DNA from: Congeria kusceri
Lineage: Eukaryota > Mollusca > Bivalvia > Myida > Dreissenidae
DNA: 64,000 nucleotides
Assembly (NCBI GenBank): GCA_027627225.1
Contig: JAPFQT010000087.1
Span: forward strand, 558,001-622,000
Direction of reading: 5' to 3'
A model generated the notes under the pieces. That model saw nothing but the letters and a program-made list of their open reading frames with translations. It did no database searches and was not told the DNA's origin. Every line of letters starts with the position of its first letter. Positions within the stretch are counted from its first letter, which is position 1. Below are positions 21,301-31,784 of the stretch, piece after piece. The position numbers and the translations under genes were made by a program.

Positions 21301-22620
21301 TATATATTCTTTCAAGGGACTTGTTACCATCTTTCTCCGATCAACACATACAAACCTTGCAGTTCTAAATGAGCATCTTGTAGGGCAGCATGTCTTGAAT
21401 GGGAATCATCTGGGGAGGCATTGGTGTGAGGTACCAGCAGCCTGAGTACTGAAATATTCATCACATGATCAGCAAAATTGTGTGCTACATATCGGTATCT
21501 AAGCTTTATCGTACTTTATCAGAGACTTAGTTCATTACACATCAAATTGCTATACGTATATAGTAACAGACATAACCTAAAAGTGAACATATGGGTTTGT
21601 TTTTTTTTAAACCAGCAAAACAGACACTAGTGGTTTGCATACAAAATCCACTACATTGTTTTGTTTAAATATAAATTATCACTAAATTATCAAGGAATTA
21701 AGAGTCAAGATACATTTTTCTGTATATAGAGCAATTAAGCTATACTTACCACAAGCGCCTTGTTATTTCTTCCTCCTCTTGTTGCAATGCTTTTTTACAG
21801 GATGCCTTTGCAATAGAAACTATGTGCTGACCAACCTGTTCAACAAAATAATAATAATTATGCCTTACAAAGTCCATGACACATGGGAGATTTGTTTCTA
21901 TTTGCATTAACAACGGGTCAACACTAGAGATGGGCATGCTTTCCCCACAATCCCCTTAAAACAGTTCCAGTCTGACGCTGCTATAATATGAGCCGACTTG
22001 CACTAGCAGCGACTACTAATGGAGCGAATGTTAGGATTTGATTTATATTAGATCAGCTTTCCTACTTAAAACAGCAGTGGGTGACAAATAATATTCAGTT
22101 AAATCATCACAGTTGCCATAGCCATCCACCTCACTGCACAACCGTGTCTTGAATTTGTCAAGGCATAAACAGGGTCTTTTTTAATAGTGGAAGTAGAAAA
22201 ATATTTACTAGTGTACATGCATTACTTGTTCAAACAGATTAAACATGTACCTTGCTCTCAGCTTTCTTCAATGTTTTATGGTGAATGCTGGGAACTGTAC
22301 TAGTTATGTTTAATTCAGAAGAACACTCAACACATTTTTTTTAACTGTTCAGCTATAAAGGACAACTCCACAGTTCGCCTTCCAGGGGGTAACAAATTAT
22401 CAGTAGTAGACGAGACGGTAACTGTATCTGATACAAGCGGCGTTTCTTCAATATTCGGATGAGTGTCCGAAATGATAGCGTCCGAAATTCTGCTTGCTTC
22501 TTGGAGTTCTTCAGTTGACCGTTTTACTATCGGCATGCCATGTTGGCAGACGAGCAGATAACAATAATCCTCGTACTGAGCTTTTTTCGATACAAATCTA
22601 CCTTTTTTTCGTAGCATCAT
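18382..22620 (-). pseudogene. Decayed five-exon transposase fused to a DEDDh exonuclease
   Basis: Proposed exons on the minus strand: 22,620-22,251, 21,835-21,750, 21,441-21,356, 21,132-20,950 and 20,382-18,382. All introns are GT-AG and splice phases agree. Start: ATG-ATG at 22,620. Exon 1 carries a CVEC zinc-binding pair near its end. The transposase core in exon 5 has DMGWQKRGS (first Asp), a C-x2-C and H-x-C...NWTGSSKAMEPD cysteine/histidine segment, MDDDCTT (second Asp) and DVESFN (likely Glu). This resembles the animal family that databases label Mutator-like transposase. The C-terminal part has exonuclease motifs I (DIETT, about 19,141-19,152), II (HNFLKFDFP, about 18,873-18,902) and III (SAHNALGDV, about 18,688-18,709). 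Lesions: an A-run frameshift near 22,330, TGA at 20,966, a frameshift near 20,075, TAG at 19,506, at least three more frameshifts and one more in-frame stop in the exonuclease part. Ends RVTKN-stop at 18,382. Confidence 0.8.
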
Positions 22621-22750
22621 GAAAAAAAAACTAGCAAACAAAACACAGACAAAACTTCCGGCAAAAGATCCGATAATCCGAATATGTATCAAGTAACAAA
22701 TAGCGCGTTGTGATAAAATACGGTGATAGGTTTAAAATAACCTCGGTTTC

Positions 22751-22770
22751 AAAAACTGCCGCAACACTCC
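22751..22770 (-). repeat. Right TIR of the TTAA transposon
   Basis: AAAAACTGCCGCAACACTCC, followed by TTAA. Inverted partner of 16,697-16,716. Confidence 0.85.
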
Positions 22771-22774
22771 TTAA

Positions 22775-23065
22775 AGTCTTAATTTTTCTTTAACTTTTTA
22801 TTTCATATTTAAATGGCTTAGTGCTAATTGTTTATTAATTATTAACTTATTATTATTAACTGCAGTTAATTCAGTAAGTGAACATATTTTAAGCTAAACT
22901 TATCATGTTTCTAGAATACGGATCCTGATAATATGTAAAGTAAAGAAATAGATTGAAAAAAAAGTGCTAAAATTAAAAACAAAACGTTGAGATTAACTTT
23001 GGTGCAATACTTTTATACTATCATGATTCATATATTAGGCCTAAACATTAATTTTGTTGTTGTTT
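22775..23065. repeat. Block Y copy 2, start: half of the CGTATTCC MITE
   Basis: AACTTTTTATTTCATATTTA, TGTTTATTAATTATTAA and ATGTTTCTAGAATACG match the right part of the 11,929-12,117 MITE and the following 140 bp to about 12,260. The left MITE end is missing; the TTAA transposon lies where it should be. Confidence 0.65.
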
Positions 23066-23129
23066 TTCTTATTCATTTAGGAAATAAATTTCGATTTTGA
23101 GTTGCCTATCTGTAAATAAACACCGATTT

Positions 23130-23370
23130 TGAGTTCTGATTGTATGATGCGTATATAAACCACGAGAGCGTTAGCCCGAGCGGTTAAATATACGCGCATC
23201 AGGACAACAACTCGTTGCTTATTTACAGATAAACAACGATAAAGCGAAAATTATTTCGATTCTAACATGACCAGACAACATATTCTGCAATTACGATGCG
23301 AACTATATTTACAGTTTTGGAACTACTTTTTCGAGTTGTTTATTGACGGAAATTTAGCGCGTGTCATGTT
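23130..23370. mobile_element. Nested-palindrome element
   Basis: GATGCGTATATAAACCACGA, GCGTTAGCCCGAGCGG apex, CGCGCATCAGGAC, then module A between ATTCTAACATGA and TCATGTTAGAAT. A weaker relic of module B lies at 23,605-23,725. Confidence 0.7.
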
Positions 23371-23870
23371 AGAATAGCTAATACGCAAATGTAATTAACA
23401 CATTATTCTTCAATAAACAACGCTTACACATATCCGAAACTAACGTTATTCGTTCAGTTTTTAACTTTTTATTAATGAAAGCAATTTAACAATGAATTTG
23501 TATCAATAAATGGCATAAGCGTAACAGCGGTGACGCGCGTGCGAACGTGTCACATCATGATAACATGGAAATAATTTCTCCCATATCAAGATAATCACGA
23601 TATAATAATGGTACGGTTTTTGTTCTGATGGTCGGTTATTGAGAACGGAGAGCGTTTGTAGATTCATTTTGATCATAATTTCAAAGCGTTGTTTATTAGC
23701 GAATAAACGAAGCTAAATCGGAAATTATTTCTCTAATTGACAACTGTCATTAAGCATGAATATGTTTCGATTGTTATAAATATGATTCGTTACCAGGTTA
23801 TATAAAACACAGCGCTCCTGTCAAACAAAATGACCGGAAGTTGGTAGATACAGGTGTACATGTAGTGTAC
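23371..23870. repeat. Block Y copy 2, left part
   Basis: Counterpart of 12,870-13,510 and 13,970-14,040 (see 12,626). No gene. Confidence 0.6.
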
Positions 23871-23873
23871 TAA

Positions 23874-25015
23874 GGCTAAAAAAGTTAATAAATTGTTTCT
23901 CAGGCACTTTTTGCAAAAAATAAGGAGGGAGGGGGAATAATTTTTTTTAATTATTTTTTTTTCTCCTTCTCTTTTCTGTTGGCACTATGTAATGACTTAA
24001 TTAAAACAAAGTAAATAAGTACAGATTAAAGACGATTTTAAATTTTAATAACAACATAAGCATTCCTTTTTATAAAATTCTAAATATTATAGATTTATTA
24101 ATTGCTCGTGTTAAAAACGGTCATTTTTGCAAGCTGACATAAAAAGACAATCAATTTGAATGTTCATACTTAACAGAAGTGCCTTCAAATTATTATACCA
24201 TCAGCATTAAAGTACTCCTATTTATAGAATTTAACTTTTCCTAATTCATATTTTATAACGGTCAAAAATAGGAATTATTTTTGCAACAAATCACGAACAA
24301 TTTTTGAAAGGAAACTCTGTTTTGTTGAAAAGCGCTTGGTACGAACGGAATACTAATATACTGTAATGTACATGCTGGTTACTCCAGAGTCATCAGGCGT
24401 AAAACAAAATAGTTTGTTTCAGGTTACCCGACCTACCCAAAAAATATGTCCCGACCCTAGAACATTTTATTGGGTTTGTCAGATTGATTTTTGTTTTATT
24501 TACCTTTTCAATAACTAAATGTGTTTTTGGATAAATAAGTGTTTTTTTTTATTATATAGAATCCACATATAAACAATGTTTAAGGATATAACTGATATGT
24601 TTTGAATATTTATTCAGTTTTAGAATCTTCAAGTTGACCGTTTACCCAATAAAAAAATAAAAAATAAATCCCGACCTACATACCCTATTTTTTGGGCAGG
24701 TCACCTGAAACAAACATGTTTTTTTTTACGCCTCACAAGTTATCACATACAGAAAATAGACGATAGCGAGTTACCAAAATGTTAATAATTCACAGATTTC
24801 AATGCGTAGTTCTTGTATTTTGTTCGGTAATATGCCCATTAGCAACAATTTCTGCGAAGTTTTATTTTTATTAACATATTTCTGGACCGCTGCTTTAAAA
24901 CCCGATCGTCAAAAAAGAGTAAATACTTTGGATTGGCATTAAATCAAACTCGTGGCGGGCCATGAAAAAACGTTGCGGCGCTGCCTGAGAAACAATTCAT
25001 TAACTCTGTTTAACC
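23874..25015. mobile_element. Harbinger-like TIR element, copy 1
   Basis: Starts GGCTAAAAAAGTTAATAAAT and ends with inverted CATTAACTCTGTTTAACC, flanked by TAA at 23,871-23,873 and 25,016-25,018. CTCAGGCA and TGCCTGAG lie symmetrically 25-35 bp inside each end. The same element is at 41,052-42,184. A 3-bp TAA duplication and a GGC terminus fit the PIF/Harbinger superfamily. No transposase is present, and it is interrupted at 24,396-24,732. Confidence 0.75.
24396..24732. mobile_element. Nested Harbinger-like MITE with TCA duplication
   Basis: Starts GGCGTAAAACAAAATAG and ends with the inverted TTTTTTTTTACGCC. GTTTGTTTCAGGTTACCCGA and its partner TCACCTGAAACAAACATG extend the inverted repeat. 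Flanked by TCA on both sides (24,393-24,395 and 24,733-24,735). The matching point in the 41-kb copy of the host element (about 41,893) is uninterrupted. Confidence 0.8.
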
Positions 25016-25254
25016 TAATACTTCCAATCATAATGAGTATGTGCATTTTTGTAATGAAAATAATCTCTATGGTGTGAAAGATTTCTGATAATAAGAGTAT
25101 AAGTTCGATGTCAGTTTTCGTAGAATTAACGAAACTATATTGGACCAAAAGTTAAATTTATTCAATTTTAAGAAAATGTTCATAAATATGTTTATGACGT
25201 ATTTCAGTTTTTGATGATGAAATGATTTCATGATAAATGCAGATTGTACACTAC

Positions 25255-25440
25255 AGTAGGTAATCATCACTAAAAAAATTGTACACTAAGTCATATCCAC
25301 TAATAAAGATCGTACACTTAGTAATAATCACTAATAAAGATCATACACTAAATAATAACCACTAATAAAGATCGTACATAATTATCACTAATAAAAATCG
25401 TACACTAAGTACGGGTAATCATCACGAATTTTGTGACATA
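25255..25440. repeat. AAAGATCGTACA degenerate minisatellite
   Basis: Five units, the cleanest in the window: CACTAATAAAGATCGTACAC with TTAGTAATAAT linkers, period about 33 bp. Confidence 0.75.
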
Positions 25441-25794
25441 CGAAAGGAACATTCCACACTCTTAAAGATTCGGAAACAGACAGACGTAGGACAATCTTAA
25501 TATCTGACAGGTAGATAACTCTTAGTTTTTGTTTTATTTACATTAAAAAATATTACGTTCTACAACCTCTCGTATGTTTTACGATATGTATATGTCTAGC
25601 GGACAGAAAAACAAAGCAACAACACAAATTATGTCTTAGTCCTTGTTATGATACAATCCTACAATACCCGAACTATATGCATACAATATCTGTATCAGAG
25701 CAACATCGTACAAGACAAGTATAACGTGTTTGTTTCTTTAAAAAGACACGTGTTGCCATTCTTGCATTTAAATATGAAAATTCTGTGAACAAAC

Positions 25795-26330
25795 CCCTTT
25801 AAACTTCGCTGCCATTATTGGAAGAGTCGTTTCATGTTACGTTGCATGCACACAAATACCAAAACATGTAGAATCGTGGCCTTTTTCGGTTCTGTCCGAG
25901 ACAAAACACATTAAAGTTTCTGGGAGGCCAGACAATACTTTAATAATGTAAGGTGTTTTAATAGGCAGAAGAAGCAGGTAAATCGCGGTTTATTCGCAAC
26001 GCCATAATAGAATAGAACGATGTCGCCAGGGTTAGGGCTATACGGAATCACTGACATCCGGTTTGTATACTTCCGGTCCACGAATTTATTGGAACTACCG
26101 TAATCCGCATCTCAAAATGTGACATGTGACACGAAGCAAACGTGCAGACGACAATTCGTGCAGAAGAAAGTTTCCCCGTATCTAGAACGAGGCAGGCCCG
26201 CCGATCAAGCATATTTTCTACGCGTAGTACAGGAGCAACAAAGTAGAGAAATTATGTTTAACTATAACTCAAGGATTATAATTATGGGAGCATTTTTAGA
26301 AAGCGAATTATCTTGCCAGTCAGTATAAAT
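25795..26330 (+). repeat. Dispersed block with ACGTGCAGACGACAATT, copy 2
   Basis: Counterpart of 15,225-15,790. CTTTAAACTTCGCTGCCAT, ATGTAGAATCGTGGCC, CATCCGGTTTGTATAC, AACGTGCAGACGACAATTCG and AGAACGAGGCAGG occur in order. Followed by the same CTTGCCAG and AATAAT tail. Confidence 0.65.
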
Positions 26331-26401
26331 AAATTAAAATAATAGCAAATAAAGAATAATTTCAATCTTGGTTATCACGAACACTTAAATAATTAAATAC
26401 T

Positions 26402-26574
26402 ACTGAATCCGGTTAGTGCCATATGTTGTCACGAGATATCGTGGTATGGGCTATTGCGACAGTGCGAGATCTCGTGTTACAATATCGTGCCTCGCTTCGT
26501 GTTTCGCGCAATTCTCGTGTCTCGCCCTCGCCGTAAGAGGCACGATGTTCCATATGGCACTAACCGGATTCCGT
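26402..26574. mobile_element. 173-bp MITE with 24-bp TIRs
   Basis: The ends are near-perfect inverted copies: ACTGAATCCGGTTAGTGCC and, on the right, GGCACTAACCGGATTCCGT, each extended inward by ATATG/CATAT. The only TIR mismatch is the third base. The interior is GC-richer and itself has palindromic parts (TCACGAGATATCGTGG, TCGTGCCTCG). ATTAAATACT and ATTATACT flank it and may be an 8-10 bp target duplication. The equivalent position in block Y copy 1 (about 15,850) lacks it. Confidence 0.8.
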
Positions 26575-27429
26575 ATTATACTGGTAGGTCAGTTTTAATA
26601 AATACCATTAGATACATGTAGACACTGTCAGTTTACATGAATTATCAGAAATTTGTATTTGACTGCAAGCTGCTGTTGCAAAACGAACAGTTGGAACTCA
26701 CGATCTCTTGATCCATTACACTACTGCAGCTTTATATTTATACGAAAATATCCATTAAATCTAACAGTCCATGTCCATTTTGTAAATTCGTGTTTTTGGT
26801 AGTTACTCTTTCGACGCTATATATGTTTAGCAATTCACCGTTTCGAAACAACAGAAAGTGATTATTATTTCGCAAATTTCCAGAAACATTGCGGTCATGC
26901 ATTTTTGTAATAACATATCAATCATTTGTTTTAAAAATTGACATTTACATTCAATTACGGAAATTGAAAAATTGTAACAGACAGTATGCAGAGCAATTAG
27001 AAAAAGCACTTCTATTTATTAATAAAATTATATTTATTATAATTGAAACTGGTCGTGATTATGTTAATAATTTGCCAGTAATAGTAATAATACAAAGACA
27101 AAAGTAATATGTATGCTACGTTGCATGTAAGATGCACATTGAATTTAAGTCGATAATAAACTATAACACGTATTGTTTGGAATTATTTTTGTTACGTAAC
27201 AAGATGCTTGCTTATCATCATTTCCAAATGATTAAAACGCGTGAGTGTAGTTGGAACAAAAACAAAGCAAATTTGTTTTGTTTTTGGTCTACGATCAAAT
27301 AAATCTAAATCTGACGTTATCACGTAACAAATTTACAACACTATCACGAATTACTGAATAAAAAACACACACTGTCATTTGCATGTGATATAATAACAAT
27401 CAATCAGGCAACGTAAACGTGTTAAACAA
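26575..27429. other. AT-rich end of block Y copy 2, no gene
   Basis: Includes the tRNA-like SINE-head relic at 26,690-26,745 on the minus strand. Beyond that I see only AT-rich DNA up to the 26-bp array. Confidence 0.5.
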
Positions 27430-29345
27430 CCAAACGCCAACCAAATATCACAACCAGACGACACAACGATGTAACACAACAAAGTGACACAATGTCGCAA
27501 CACAAACCAGGCGACACAACGACGTGACACAACCAGGCAACACGATGACGTGACACAACGAGACGACACAACGACTTGACAACCAGGCGACACAACAACA
27601 TAACACAACCAGGAGACATAACAACGTAACACAACAAGGCGACATAACAACGTAACACAACCAGGCGACACAACAATATACAACAACCTTGGACACAACA
27701 AAGTAACACAACCAGGCGACACAACAACGTAACACAACCAGGCGACACAACAAAGTAACACAACATTGGACACAACAACGTAACACAACCAGGCGACATA
27801 ACAAAGTAACACAACCAGACGACGCACTAAAGTAACACAACCAGGCGACACAGCAATATAACACAACATTGTACACAACATAGTAATACAACCTGGCAAC
27901 ACAACAAAGTAACACAACCTTGGAAACAACAATATAACACAACCTTGGCAACAACAATATAACACAACCTTGGACACAACAAATGAACACAAACAGGCGA
28001 CAAAACAAAGTAACACAACCAGGCGACACAACAACGCAACAAAACCACGCGACACATCAATATAACACAACCTTGGACACAGCAAAGTAACACAGCCATG
28101 CAACACAACAACGTAACACAACCAGGCGATAGAACGACGTAACATAACCAGGCGACACAACAATATAACACAACCTTGGACACAAGAACGTAACACAACC
28201 AGGCGACAAAACAAAGTAAAACAACCTTGGACACAACAAAGTAACACAACCTTGGAAACAACGATAAAACACAACCTTGGACACAACGAAGTGACACAAA
28301 CAGGCGACACAACAAAGTAACACAAACTGGCGACACAGCAATATAACACAACCTTGGACACAACAAAGTAACACAACCATGCAACACAACAACGTAACAA
28401 CCAGGCGACACAACAAAGTAACACAACAAGGCGACACAACAATATAATACAACATTGGACACAACAAAGAAACACAACCAGGCGACACAACAAAGTAACA
28501 ACCAGGCGACACAACAAAGTAACACAACAAGGCGACACAACAATATAACACAACATAGGACACAACAAAGAAACACAACCAGGCGACACAACAAAGTAAC
28601 ACAACCAGGCGACACAACAACGTAACGCAACCAGGCGACACAACAACGCAACACAGTCAGGCGACAAAGCAATATAACACAACCTTGGACACAACAAAGT
28701 AACACAAACATGTAACACAACAACGTAACACAACCTGGCGACACAACAACGTAACACAAACAGGCGACACAATAATATAACACAACCTTGGAAACAACAA
28801 CTTAACACAACCAGGCGACACAACAAAGTAACACAACCAGGCGGCACAACAAAGTAACACAACCAGGCGACATAACAAAGTAACACAACCTGGCGACCCA
28901 ACAGAGTAATACAACCAGGCGACACAACAATCTAACACAACCTTGGTTACAACAACGTAACACAAGCAAACGACACAACAAAGTAACACAACCAGGCGAC
29001 ACAACAATATAACACAACCTTGGACACAACAAAGTAACACATCCAGGTGACACAACAACGTAACACAACCAGGCGACATAACAAAGTAACGCAACCAGGC
29101 GACACAACGACGTAACACAATCAGGCGATAGAACGACGTAACACAACCAAGCAACACAACAACGCATTACACCCAGGCGACACAATGAAGTAACACAACC
29201 AGGCGACACAACGACGTAACACAACCAGGCGACACAGCGACGGAACACAACCAGGCGACACAACCAGGCAACACAACGACGGAACACAAACAGGCGACAC
29301 AACAACGTAACACAACCAGGCGACACAACAACGTAGCACAACCAC
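27430..29345. repeat. 26-bp minisatellite array 1, about 74 units
   Basis: Units follow AACACAACCAGGCGACACAA plus CAAAGT or CAACGT, with a second unit type that has CCTTGGACACAACAATAT. It is almost free of T on the plus strand. Because 26 is not a multiple of 3 and the unit has no stop on the minus strand, three minus frames stay open for hundreds of codons, giving Cys/Val/Leu-rich strings. Both array edges match those of the array at 39,095-40,062. Confidence 0.95.
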
Positions 29346-30871
29346 TTTTATTATACTAGTATATTCTGAGTACTAAATATCGGTCTGAATTGTCAACGAT
29401 TTAGTTTAGTTTATCACAAACCATGGCAGCACACTCAATTATGAATTGAAACATCAGGACATTTTATTCCAATGTCTTACAATTTTTGATCATACTGTAT
29501 AAAGATCTTACAGTAGGGGAATGGATTAATGATTTTATACCTAGTGATTATAAATAAAAAAACATGAAGTGATCATAGGGAATAAAGGCCGTACAAATAA
29601 AAACTGTGCTGTAAGTGAGCATGGGTAAAACAGATCTTACATATTATACACCTATCAACATTTCTTCCCATGGGGGGGGGGGGGAGCAGCGGCGGGCAAT
29701 CCCACGGAAATGTGACTAATTGTATTTTGGGGATCTAATTCCCCACCCTACAGCCAAGCATTTTTGTCTAAATCCCCTCAATAAGGGATGCTTAATTGGT
29801 GTATCAAATGGCCCGGGACCAATATTACCGGGATCTAAAATCCGAACAGTATCTTTCCCGGGACCCCGGAATCATTCGGCGTGTCAAATTCCCGCCTGTT
29901 AGTCTAAAGTTTAGTAAATATTGATAGGTGCATTATGATCATCACGAATAAAGATCGTTCACTAAGTGATCATCAACAAAGATCATACATTATGTGATCG
30001 TCACAAACACTAATCGTCACGACGAATGATCGTACAGTATCTATTCACCACAAATAAAGATCGAACACTAAGTGGTGATTGTGAAAATTATCGTACATTA
30101 GCGATCATCAGGAATACGTATAGTTTATCATGGGATCTTTACGAATAAAGATCGAACAGAATGAGTGTTACACATACGAATACAGATCTTACTTTGAGTA
30201 TCATCAAGAAAAATATCATACATAAAGCAATTGAAAAGAAAAAACAAGTGTATAAATTATAAGCAAAATCTGAATGAAATGCAGATGCATAACATTATAA
30301 TAATCACGATTCGGAGCCTCTCGTTTTCAGCACTGATACTTTCTGTGAATGTTATACTGCTGAATAGGTATGTTTTAGAATCCACATACTCAACATACGA
30401 CGAGCGTTTGTATGTTTAGTTTTACAATGGTCCATTCACATGAACAAAGTCAACACTATTTTATTTCGTGGCTATTTCTTTTCGGCCGGAAGTGGTACGA
30501 GAAACGAGCAATATTTTTCTTAATCCCTAAGGTCATGTGCCCTCCAAGTAAAGAGTTACATGCTGGTATTTATAAATGTTCGAAATTATGAAACACTCTT
30601 AAAATTCCGAAATTCTATTATAGGAGTTTAGTCTGACAAAGAAATGCATAGTTTGAAGATTTTGACAAAATAATTGCAATTAAATTCCACTATTATTTAG
30701 TATTTGTTATGCACTTGTTCGTAAGCACTGTGATATTTATTACTTTGGTAGGGATACTATATTGTTTGTTAACTTCTATCATTACCTAATTTCATATTTT
30801 TCTCATCCATGTATAGCACTTGTGTTTTTGCATACGGCTAACAACGAACTGCACGCTTAAGAGCTAATAAA
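29346..30871. repeat. Block X copy 1, right part
   Basis: Aligns with 40,063-41,051 joined to 42,185-42,440: GTCAACGATTTAGTTTAG, CCATGGCAGCACA, AGTGATCATAGGGAATA, GGCCGTACAAATAAA, GAAATGCAGATGCATAACAT and AGCACTGTGATATTTATTAC. Holds a degenerate AAAGATCGTACA minisatellite (29,490-30,215) and the MITE at 29,648. No gene. Confidence 0.75.
29648..29931 (+). mobile_element. C/G-rich TIR element (MITE), copy 2, with ATTAT duplication
   Basis: Ends ACACCTATCAACATTT and AAATATTGATAGGTGC are inverted with two mismatches. ATTAT flanks both sides (29,643-29,647 and 29,932-29,936). The corresponding site in block X copy 2 (about 40,350) is continuous, so element limits and insertion polarity are directly supported. 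It matches 9,858-10,191 in inverse orientation. Confidence 0.8.
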
Positions 30872-30915
30872 TGATTGTTGTTGTTGTTGTTGTTGTTGAA
30901 GGTGGTGGTGGTGTT
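30872..30915. repeat. GTT and GGT microsatellite
   Basis: Eight GTT triplets followed by GGTGGTGGTGGTG. Confidence 0.9.
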
Positions 30916-31099
30916 ACCTTATTTCCAACTCAGTAATGAACAACTTAACACTCTTTCTACATATGGGCCCAGGTCGCGCCTTTGAAGATTGTTACGGTGT
31001 AATAAACATGTTCATGAGTTTGTGCGGGGGCGGGAATGAAATACAATACTCTGTTGGTAATGTGCGTAAATCAACAACACAATTAGTAGAGAGTCGTAT

Positions 31100-31300
31100 T
31101 CTTCTCCTTCGTCGAAAAACTTGGTGCACGTGTACCAGTCAATATGGAGGAAGACGGAGTTGCACCTAGGTGCACGTGTACCAGTCAATATGGAGGAAGA
31201 CGGAGTTGCACCTAGGTCAGGACGGTCGTAGGAGTCACTTGCTTTCGGTTTGTAAACTTCAGGTTTACGCGTAAGCTCGATCTCACCCACACGTAACGTG
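31100..31300 (+). repeat. Dispersed block with an internal 46-bp perfect duplication
   Basis: Units 31,124-31,169 and 31,170-31,215 are identical and begin GTGCACGTGTACCAGTCAAT. The junction reads TGCACCTAGGTGCA, a perfect palindrome. Flanking text (AGTCACTTGC, GGTTTGTAAACTTC, ACGCGTAAGCTCGA) belongs to the block family of 15,225 and 50,985. Confidence 0.8.
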
Positions 31301-31529
31301 CTATATATGTTAGACCTTCGGAAAATAGTGTTCTAGATTTTCAACCATTGATATATATTCAAAAGCACGCAATCGTCGGGTGAAGCTACGATATTTATGA
31401 TCGAAACTGACGCGGACTGGGTCTATATAACTTGCATATTTCTAAATAGTCAATGTATTGAAACTGCTGAAAAGAAATCGCTTCAACTGTAGTCGTTTCC
31501 TCTTTTCAGAAAACATATACGTAACTTGA

Positions 31530-31775
31530 TGGTACTCGGAGAGCGAAGATCTCCGCCATGGCAGCTCAATCACAATCGTGCTATGTTACTAATCCAGTAT
31601 ACACAATCATGTAAAAATCTATCAATAATAAAGAATATTTCCAAAAAAATCCTGGATCCAGTCGGTGATCCGGATCACAAACAAATCTAATCATTTGTTG
31701 ACATGCAAATTATCAACTTTTTCTGACAGTTTTCTGCAAATTCATTCATAACATTTTGCGCAAAGTTCCTTACAA
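31530..31775 (+). repeat. GGATCC-type dispersed repeat
   Basis: CGGAGAGCGAAGATCTCCGC hairpin, CCATGGCAGCTCAATC, ATCAATAATAAAGAATAT, CCTGGATCCAGTCGGTGATC, CATTCATAACATTTTGCG. A second copy lies at 54,290-54,510. I recall this as a widespread dispersed repeat of aquatic invertebrates; it is non-coding. Confidence 0.65.
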
Positions 31776-31784
31776 AGAAACAAT

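Larger units (their letters stand above)
16697..22770 (-). mobile_element. 6.07-kb TTAA-flanked DNA transposon (Kolobok-like)
   Basis: Left TIR GGAGTGTTGCTACAGTTTTG (16,697-16,716) and right TIR, reverse complement GGAGTGTTGCGGCAGTTTTT (22,751-22,770), match at 17 of 20 positions. Each is flanked by TTAA (16,693-16,696 and 22,771-22,774). TTAA duplication is known for the Kolobok and piggyBac superfamilies. The internal gene (18,382-22,620 minus) is not piggyBac-like, which favours Kolobok. The right arm is short, with the gene starting about 150 bp from the TIR. The left arm (16.7-18.4 kb) is non-coding and contains a local duplication. The gene is broken, so the copy is non-autonomous. Confidence 0.8.

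Noticed and set aside
21746..21960. Exon 2 of the transposase starting at the ATG near 21,937
   Set aside because: The region upstream of 21,836 reads TTTTGTTGAACAG, a good acceptor. Starting at 21,835 joins in phase with exon 1 (ending HHKTLKKAESK) and gives a sensible family-like sequence, whereas the longer form runs into an in-frame TAA.
16697..22770. piggyBac assignment from the TTAA duplication
   Set aside because: The internal gene lacks piggyBac-like features, and the termini begin GGAG instead of the CCY usual in piggyBac. Kolobok fits better.
27375..29345. Very long Cys/Val/Leu-rich minus-strand frames (up to 516 codons)
   Set aside because: They are the translation of a 26-bp repeat with no stop in any minus frame. 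Three frames are open in parallel with period 26 aa, which real genes do not show.
27430..29345. CRISPR-like array
   Set aside because: Units are contiguous with no unique spacers, there are no cas genes, and the context is a spliced eukaryotic genome.
30936..31169. 77-codon plus-strand frame as a host exon
   Set aside because: Most of it lies in a dispersed block and in the 46-bp duplication. No conservation of frame is seen among block copies.
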